From a bacterium (GTDB lineage: Bacteria > Bacillota > Clostridia > Oscillospirales > Acutalibacteraceae), in contig JAHKZS010000216.1 in the NCBI GenBank assembly GCA_020626545.1, positions 1 to 12,480 on the forward strand: a stretch of DNA of 12,480 nucleotides. The letters run 5' to 3'. Below the pieces are notes generated by a model. It did not search any database and had not been told where the DNA came from. It was given only the letters and a program-made list of their open reading frames with translations. The first letter of the stretch is position 1; each line of letters begins with the position of its first letter. Below are positions 9,501-12,480 of the stretch, piece by piece. Made by a program: the position numbers and the translations under genes.

Positions 9501-10855
9501 TATGAGCGGTCGAGATAAACAACCGCGGTATTATCCGGAGTTTTTTCGACTTGACGGCGGAACATAGTCACTAAGTCGGTAATTTCGTAGTCAAATTCAA
9601 AATGGTTCTCTTTGTCGAGCTTTTCAAGCTGATTTTCGGTCAGCATATCTATCTCGCTCAGCTTTTCGTGTTTAAGCATTTCCGAAAGCACTTTATCTAA
9701 GCTTTCCAGCATACCGAACACGATTTCGTCGTCATATAGATTTTGGCTGTATAATGTATGAGCGTAGAATTTTCCGTTATCTCTCCTTATAGTAAGCTCA
9801 AACCCGGCCTTAGCGTCCTTCATCGGCATCAATTCAATTTTAGATTTTCCGCCGCAGAAGTCGACGTCGGGGAATAGGTCTCCCTGATACGCGAATAAAA
9901 ACGAAGGATTAAGCTTTGTGTCCTCACAGAAATCTAAAAACGAGTATAAATCATTTTTTCGATTCAGAGAAATCTGTTTATCGAGCTTTTTGAGGAATGA
10001 ATCTATCTTATCGTCCGCGGAAAAATCGGCGTAAACAGGATATGTCTTAACAAACATACCGACAGCGTCCGCAAGCCTTTCATCTCTGCCGTGATGGAAC
10101 GTTGAAAACAGCGCTTCGTCGCTGCCTGAGTATTTTGACAGCACATATGAAAACGCGCCGTTAAATAATGTGCTGAGCTTAACGCCGCATTGTTTTCCGA
10201 AAGATTTAAGCGAGTCAGAGTCTACGTATTTAAAAGGATAGACGATTTCCTTCGCGATAGGCTCACGGTCATTTTTATCAGTAAAAATGGAAGAGTCTGT
10301 GTCGATACCCTCAAACGCGTTAAGATAATAATCCTTCGCCTTTTTATATTCATCGGATTTAAGTCGTTTTGATTCTTCGAGTGAATAGTCGTTCGCCGAA
10401 AAGCTTTCTTCTCCAATATCTTCACCGTTATAAGCGCGGTTAATCTGCTCCGTTAAAATGGCGCATGACGTGCCGTCGAATACGATATGATGAATATCAC
10501 AGAAAAGCGTATTTCCGGTTGATGATTTAATTATATAAAAACGAAACAGTATATCATTATGTAAATCAAAAGGCTTAATTAACGAATATATATCAATATC
10601 ATCCGACTCAATTGTTTTTACTTCAACCTCACAGTCGCGGATATATTTATATACATCGCCGTTTTCATCCACTTCAAAGGCGGATTTTAAGCAAGGATGA
10701 GCGTTTACAAAAGTACGAATCGCCTGAGTAAGTTTTTCTAAGTCGACTCCGCTTGCGAGAGCTATCTTAAGCGGTATATTATAAGCGGTATTTTCCTTAG
10801 ATACCTGTTCTACATAGATACCGTACTCAGTTCTGGATAAATGGAATCTTTTCAT
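3560..10855 (-). CDS. NRPS, C-A-T-C-A-T-R, dipeptide aldehyde synthetase type
   Basis: A two-module nonribosomal peptide synthetase, 2431 residues, with reductive release. C1 (about 1-415) has HHIVFDG (122-128). A1 (425-910) has LYTSGSTGVPKG (572-583), GYGPTE (705-710) and Lys901. T1 (925-995) has LGLTS with Ser959. C2 (1015-1430) has HHLVSDG (1140-1146). A2 (1440-1925) has LYTSGSTGMPKG (1593-1604) and Lys1918. T2 has IGGSS with Ser1971. The terminal SDR reductase (2055-2431) has GATGYLG (2067-2073), Ser2191/Thr2192, and the YxxxK pair Tyr2226/Lys2230. Both A domains keep the amino-binding Asp (619, 1639). The aligned pockets read DCLQSAGIFK and DVAQVGGCGK, which I cannot assign to amino acids. 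There is no epimerase, so L residues are expected. A first C domain implies N-acylation of residue one. The predicted product is an N-acyl dipeptide aldehyde, or a pyrazinone if the amine is free, as in the gut clostridial (rup-like) family. The ATG has GAAAGGA upstream and lies 16 bases after the STAS stop. Confidence 0.95.
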   Translation of the reverse strand: MKRFHLSRTEYGIYVEQVSKENTAYNIPLKIALASGVDLEKLTQAIRTFVNAHPCLKSAFEVDENGDVYKYIRDCEVEVKTIESDDIDIYSLIKPFDLHNDILFRFYIIKSSTGNTLFCDIHHIVFDGTSCAILTEQINRAYNGEDIGEESFSANDYSLEESKRLKSDEYKKAKDYYLNAFEGIDTDSSIFTDKNDREPIAKEIVYPFKYVDSDSLKSFGKQCGVKLSTLFNGAFSYVLSKYSGSDEALFSTFHHGRDERLADAVGMFVKTYPVYADFSADDKIDSFLKKLDKQISLNRKNDLYSFLDFCEDTKLNPSFLFAYQGDLFPDVDFCGGKSKIELMPMKDAKAGFELTIRRDNGKFYAHTLYSQNLYDDEIVFGMLESLDKVLSEMLKHEKLSEIDMLTENQLEKLDKENHFEFDYEITDLVTMFRRQVEKTPDNTAVVYLDRSYTYREVDRITENIAAFLKSKGVGKNHAVSVLIPRCEYMPIAAIGIHKAGAGYQPLDPSYPSERLEFMIKDADAKYLIADRELMDKIPGYDGPVLYTDEISNLPDAEKIKEKPDPGDLFIMLYTSGSTGVPKGVMLEHHNLCCFCNWYINTYNMDETSRASAYASYGFDCHMLDMYPVLLVGGQLHIIDESIRLDLVEINKYFTENGITHTFMTTQVGRQYAELFPDASNPKHLSAAGEKLVPVAPPRGFQLYNGYGPTECTIFTHMYPVDKLYDRVPIGKPLFNMKQYVVDKNMRRVPIGVPGELIVAGHQVGRGYLNRPEKNAEVFIRNPFSDEPGYENAYRTGDIVRILSDGNTDFIGRNDGQVKIRGFRIELSEVEGVIRKFPGIKDATVQAFDEPGGGKFIAAYVVSDEPVDVEEMGEFIKQDKPAYMVPAVTMQIDRIPLNQNQKVNRKALPKPEPKTKASAKDKPAAPLNVLEKEIHEIVSGVIGTTDFGITDLFSELGLTSISSIKLAMLIYDKFGIQINVRKLVSDGTIQNIENEILTGLLKEETKTDTEKKRGLQSCRLSFAQQGVYTECQANPDTVQYNIPYALKFPKGINADALEKAVRDVIEAHPYILCRFAADSDNEIVQEPIPNFELDIPIKEMTTADYEEYKAKFVRPFDLEKGPCVRFEIIKTDELILLADMHHLVSDGASVDMFFNQLSSALDGKLPEKESYTYYDFAVEEKITPETEKFFEEQMAEVEEPTQLIPDIFEENLPHNENSVTVSTDIEAVKSFAKSIGVTPAAVYLAASYIAFGRFVCEDTVSIVTVSNGRSNMKVRNTMGMFVNTLPLVTTLDHKENTVEFLKRVSQNFSETIAHENYPFARIASKYDFHPRASYTYQIGVINEYHTNHGTIEVEGLELDIAKLPVAVYIEGSEKNAVIKVDYDTSMYSGEMMKSLADAINNAVNGLISCDNVSQISLTDEEQWKVLDSYNKPWDLDYDMTDSVLTGFKKIVSKYPDKTAAVFKDKSYTYKELDELTDSLAAKIYQIVTKATGKSDLKEEVAAIILPRNEQTFILPMAVVKAGMGYEPLDPSYPQERLNFMVKDADVCLLIADDELRDIIDEYDGEVVTVSELYKMETPDITPAAPSPDSLFIMLYTSGSTGMPKGCQIENGNIVAYAHGMRNTFYTKDDNVAAYASFSFDVNMADVFCTLLVGGTVHIVPEEVRMNLDDLAAYFDEAGITTLLLTTQVGVQFLQNYPKLKTLRLLVMGGEKLPAVEPSGISYTIANGYGPTENCCGVSIFPIKEWEPNIPIGKPIATIHGYVLDKTNHRLPAGAAGEYCLSGPQVSRGYLNRPEKTAEAYENSPFDEFRMYHTGDIVRYRQSGDIEFVGRKDGQVKIRGFRIETKEVEAVIRGYESIKDVTVQAYDYEGGGKYLAAFVVSEGTVDTAALAEYIKSQKPAYMCPAVIMQIDKIPLTINQKVDKKALPKPEQKKADYVAPATKTEEDFCNIFGSVLDIERVSAEDDFFEIGGSSILAMKVVIAAEKAGYKIVYNDVFTYTTPKAMAEFLGDTSEKTIKTEAPAVYGDWTPPITGRDGYDYTKIHELLSKNTLEAFRNGELNTIGDVLLLGATGYLGSHVLRELIENYDGEIYCFVRPGKEQSGEQRLKSTLRHYFDYDYEWLFGSRLNVIEGDATDPSALAAFEAPRGGMTAINCAASVKHFAKGNEIDRVNVESVKNLTSWCENNNARLVHISTGSIMGSRENGLPPVSYKFTENVLYAGQELNSNQYIHSKFMAERHIYEEVIERGLKATVCRVGNLAPRFEDGEFQINYATNNYMRSLNAYKTIGLISYDALNVQTEFSPIDYVAKAALALAKTPDDCVCFQPLNPHRPLMGDVIRSMNDIGCNIRGGENEEVAEALNTALADENKSSTVGSLIAYNSGDSIQMIGLESLDNDYTSRVLERLGFSWPETDSEYIRRFLKKLDEKGFFGGND

Positions 10856-10871
10856 GCGTTTTTTTCCTTTC

Positions 10872-11171
10872 TTATTCTTCTATATTAAGTGTTTTATAGA
10901 ATCCTGTTATTGTTAAAACATTTTTTACGTTTTTACTTAAATTTCTTATAATTAGTCCATCGTGTTTTTCCATTTCACGATGGGCTACAACAATTACCCT
11001 TAATCCCGCGGATGAAATATAATCCACTTTAGAAAGGTCTAAAACCAGCTTGCCGCAGTCTTCATATGTATCGGCAATCGCCTGCTCAAGTTCGGGAGAA
11101 GTCAAGGTGTCTATCTTACCCTCGACTCTCAGTACAATGGTATTATCCGTTTTTTCTTTAGTTATTAACAC
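10872..11171 (-). CDS. STAS-domain protein, anti-sigma factor antagonist-like
   Basis: A 99-residue single-domain STAS protein of the SpoIIAA/RsbV kind. Family members bind an anti-sigma serine kinase, or another HATPase partner, and are switched off by phosphorylation. The sequence shows the family pattern: an N-terminal strand (IVLRVEGKIDT, 12-22), a buried strand (KLVLDLSKVD, 41-50), and the phosphorylation loop YISSAGLRV (51-59). Aligned on the Gly-Leu pair with RsbV, Ser54 is the likely phospho-acceptor. The length is typical of stand-alone antagonists. The start is a GTG at 11171-11169, chosen because AAGGAGG lies seven bases upstream and no ATG fits. It is the first gene of the NRPS operon, 16 bases before the synthetase. 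No kinase or sigma factor is in view, so its role here (pathway control, or a passenger) is open. Confidence 0.88.
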   Translation of the reverse strand: MLITKEKTDNTIVLRVEGKIDTLTSPELEQAIADTYEDCGKLVLDLSKVDYISSAGLRVIVVAHREMEKHDGLIIRNLSKNVKNVLTITGFYKTLNIEE

Positions 11172-11178
11172 AATGAAG

Positions 11179-11185
11179 CCTCCTT
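11179..11185 (-). promoter_or_regulatory. Ribosome binding site deciding the GTG start
   Basis: AAGGAGG on the minus strand lies seven bases ahead of the GTG at 11171-11169. The near-ideal match and spacing support the GTG start of the STAS gene. Confidence 0.85.
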
Positions 11186-11226
11186 TTGAGCTTTAAATAA
11201 ACTATATTTATAACTTTTTATCAATA

Positions 11227-11248
11227 AATTACTCTAATCAGAGTTATT
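11227..11248. promoter_or_regulatory. Palindrome over the -10/start region, candidate operator
   Basis: AATTACTCT (11227-11235) and AGAGTTATT (11240-11248) form a nine-base inverted repeat with one mismatch and a four-base centre. It overlaps the -10 box and the expected start of the NRPS operon, where a repressor dimer would block transcription. Alternatively it forms a small hairpin at the 5' end of the mRNA. No regulator gene is in view. Confidence 0.45.
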
Positions 11249-11274
11249 ATACTATAAATTTTAGTTAAAATTAA
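11246..11274 (-). promoter_or_regulatory. Candidate promoter of the NRPS operon
   Basis: On the minus strand a perfect TATAAT (11251-11246) follows, after a 17-base spacer, a weak -35 element TTAATT (11274-11269). Transcription would begin near 11239, leaving a leader of about 70 bases before the STAS start. The poor -35 suggests a weak or activator-dependent promoter, or an alternative sigma factor. The region is very AT-rich, so chance matches are possible. Confidence 0.55.
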
Positions 11275-11336
11275 TACAAATAAGAATAAAGAGGAAATTT
11301 TTTTATTATTATTGATTATTGAGTTAAGATACACAC

Positions 11337-11365
11337 TTGCGTAATCTCGATAAGTATGCTATACT
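11337..11365 (+). promoter_or_regulatory. Sigma-A type promoter of the riboswitch-controlled gene
   Basis: TTGCGT (11337-11342), a 17-base spacer, then TATACT (11360-11365). Transcription would begin near 11372, just ahead of the cobalamin aptamer, giving a leader of about 260 bases. Confidence 0.7.
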
Positions 11366-11380
11366 TTACCTGTAAATATA

Positions 11381-11535
11381 ACTTGTGCGGTTTCGCGAGA
11401 ATTAATAGGGAAGACGGTTAGAGTCCGTCACAACAGCCATTACCGTATTTAACCTAAAGAAAGCATTATGCCACTGATTTTTTGGGAAGGCGCTTTGTAA
11501 TATATGGTTTTAAGCCGGGAGACCTACCGTACTCG
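11381..11535 (+). ncRNA. Cobalamin riboswitch aptamer
   Basis: The conserved blocks appear in order: GGGAA (11408-11412), the GACGG/CCGTC helix (11413-11429), CAGCC opening P5 (from about 11434), GCCACTG (11470-11476), GGGAAGGCGC (11484-11493) and the B12 box AAGCCGGGAGACC (11512-11524). A closing helix pairs GTGCGGT (11385-11391) with ACCGTAC (11526-11532), including one G-T pair. The loop between the two strands of P5 is longer than in common examples. It senses adenosyl- or other cobalamins in the nascent leader RNA and, from its place, controls the secreted DUF4430 gene at 11634. Confidence 0.92.
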
Positions 11536-11544
11536 TAAAAAATA

Positions 11545-11620
11545 CTGCGCTTGGGCATTTGAAGCGTCAGTAGAGCCATAAGGCTTATTTTGTTATGCCC
11601 TTTTTTAGGGCTATTTTTAT
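11545..11620 (+). terminator. Riboswitch expression platform with intrinsic terminator
   Basis: The first hairpin pairs CTG+CGCTT (11545-11552) with AAGCG+CAG (11562-11570) around one bulged T and carries GGGCAT (11553-11558) in its loop. A small AGCC/GGCT hairpin (11574-11585) follows. The terminator is GCCCT/AGGGC (11597-11601/11607-11611) followed by TATTTTTAT. The ATGCCC at 11595-11600, which includes the left arm of the terminator, is the exact complement of the GGGCAT loop, so the two structures exclude each other. Confidence 0.75.
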
Positions 11621-11633
11621 TATGGAGGTAAAA

Positions 11634-12480
11634 ATGAAAAAACTAATTTCAATCACAATCGCTGTTGTTCTGATTGCGTCTTGCTTTGTATTTGCCGCTC
11701 ACGCGTCAACATTAAAGTATTCAGTCAGAATCGAAGGAATCGAAAAGAACTTGTACTGGTCTAACTGGGAGCTTAGCGACGAAGGCGATGATCCTATCGA
11801 CGTTACTGTCGCGGATGTTCTCGAGTCAGTGTCAAAGGATGAATCTAACGACATCACAATCACAGGCGCTAAAGATGGTTTTATTACAGCTGTTAACGGC
11901 GTAAAAAATGGTTCTTTAGATAAATACGATGGTTGGATGTATTCCGTAAACGGTAAAGTTCCCGAAGTCGGCGTAAATGATTACAAGGTAAATGACGGCG
12001 ACGAAATCGTACTCTATTACGGAGATTTTCCGTGCCAGATTCCCGTACTTGACACTTCTATGATTAACGAGGGTAAAATTAAGGTTAAGAGTTGGGACGG
12101 AGTTTACTCTCAGAACGATAAAGGCGAATGGGTGGCTTCTTACGATTGGGCTCCTGTAGCGGGCGCGACTCTTAAAATTAACGGCGAACCCTTTAAAACC
12201 GACGAAAACGGTATTGCCGATTTAAGCGGATACTCATTCGACGGAAAATATTATGTTCAGATTGAAAAGAAATCCGCAAAAGGCGCTCCGCAGGTTTGCA
12301 GATTTAAAAGCGACTACCAAATCGATATACACTATAAAAGTACAGCTACACAACCCGCTACGGAACAAACTACAGACGTTCAAATCGACACAACTCCTAC
12401 AAAAGAAATCGTAAAAACTATTGTACCGGATATTGAGGATAAGTCGCTCTATGTCGGTCAGGTTTACGCTCTTTCCGTAG
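11634..12480 (+). CDS. Secreted DUF4430 (transcobalamin-like) protein, partial
   Basis: The first 282 codons of an exported protein whose end lies beyond the window. An N-terminal signal (MKKL, then a hydrophobic run to about residue 22) has a good signal peptidase I site after AHA (residue 24). IAS-Cys17 also fits a lipobox, so a lipoprotein is possible. Residues 28-135 match the DUF4430 beta-grasp domain, also found at the C-terminus of transcobalamin: GWMYSVNG (100-107) and NDYKVNDGDEIVLYYG (115-130). Residues 147-232 look like an Ig-like or carboxypeptidase-regulatory-like beta domain (PVAGATLKING, TDENG). A Thr/Pro-rich linker (236-262) leads into another domain. The start has GGAGG at 11624-11628. 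The upstream cobalamin riboswitch points to surface capture of cobalamin or a related corrinoid; ligand binding itself is inferred. Confidence 0.88.
   Translation, partial: MKKLISITIAVVLIASCFVFAAHASTLKYSVRIEGIEKNLYWSNWELSDEGDDPIDVTVADVLESVSKDESNDITITGAKDGFITAVNGVKNGSLDKYDGWMYSVNGKVPEVGVNDYKVNDGDEIVLYYGDFPCQIPVLDTSMINEGKIKVKSWDGVYSQNDKGEWVASYDWAPVAGATLKINGEPFKTDENGIADLSGYSFDGKYYVQIEKKSAKGAPQVCRFKSDYQIDIHYKSTATQPATEQTTDVQIDTTPTKEIVKTIVPDIEDKSLYVGQVYALSV

Noticed and set aside
10222..10425. Short minus-strand frame within C1
   Set aside because: It is an out-of-frame overlap with the condensation domain, which has clear family motifs in the main frame.
3560..10855. Epimerisation, methylation or cyclisation domains in the large NRPS
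   Set aside because: All sequence between the recognised C, A, T and R domains is accounted for by normal linkers; both C domains carry standard HHxxxDG motifs.

Overview
The window looks like a low-to-mid GC Firmicute of the gut Clostridia type (Ruminococcaceae/Oscillospiraceae-like). The grounds are the codon and protein style, strong GGAGG ribosome binding sites, the tail of a bacterial group II intron, a cobalamin riboswitch ahead of a secreted DUF4430 protein, and a large NRPS of the kind known from human-gut Clostridia. The species cannot be fixed from the sequence alone.

Layout. Positions 1-94 are the 3' end of a group II intron on the + strand (domains V and VI are both readable). 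Positions 95-443 hold no gene but four strong hairpins, of which the one nearest the operon probably terminates it. Positions 444-11171 are a tight three-gene operon on the minus strand. In transcription order it encodes a small STAS-domain anti-sigma-factor-antagonist-like protein (11171-10872), a 2431-residue NRPS with order C-A-T-C-A-T-R (10855-3560), and a 1038-residue NRPS with order A-T-truncated C-TE (3560-444). The two NRPS genes overlap by one base (TAATG). Positions 11172-11633 form a divergent control region: a candidate promoter and palindromic operator for the NRPS operon, then a candidate promoter, a cobalamin riboswitch and an intrinsic terminator reading the other way. From 11634 a secreted DUF4430 (transcobalamin-like) protein begins and runs off the end of the window.

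How it may work. The C-A-T-C-A-T-R enzyme should condense two amino acids and release the chain reductively as an aldehyde. This is the architecture of the gut clostridial NRPSs known to make (N-acyl) dipeptide aldehydes and pyrazinones, the family that includes the rup/ruminopeptin type. Its N-terminal C domain implies an acyl donor. The second NRPS is a plausible source: its A domain lacks the Asp that binds the alpha-amino group and has a greasy pocket, so it likely loads a non-amino carboxylic acid. It also carries two oddities: half a condensation domain with a disrupted catalytic motif, and a thioesterase whose nucleophile elbow reads GWCYGG, with Cys in place of Ser. A pathway with both a reductase and a Cys-thioesterase, preceded by a STAS regulator, is the most interesting thing here.

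The cobalamin side appears to be an independent, divergently transcribed unit. Its riboswitch shows a readable switching logic in which two copies of ATGCC compete for one GGGCAT loop.
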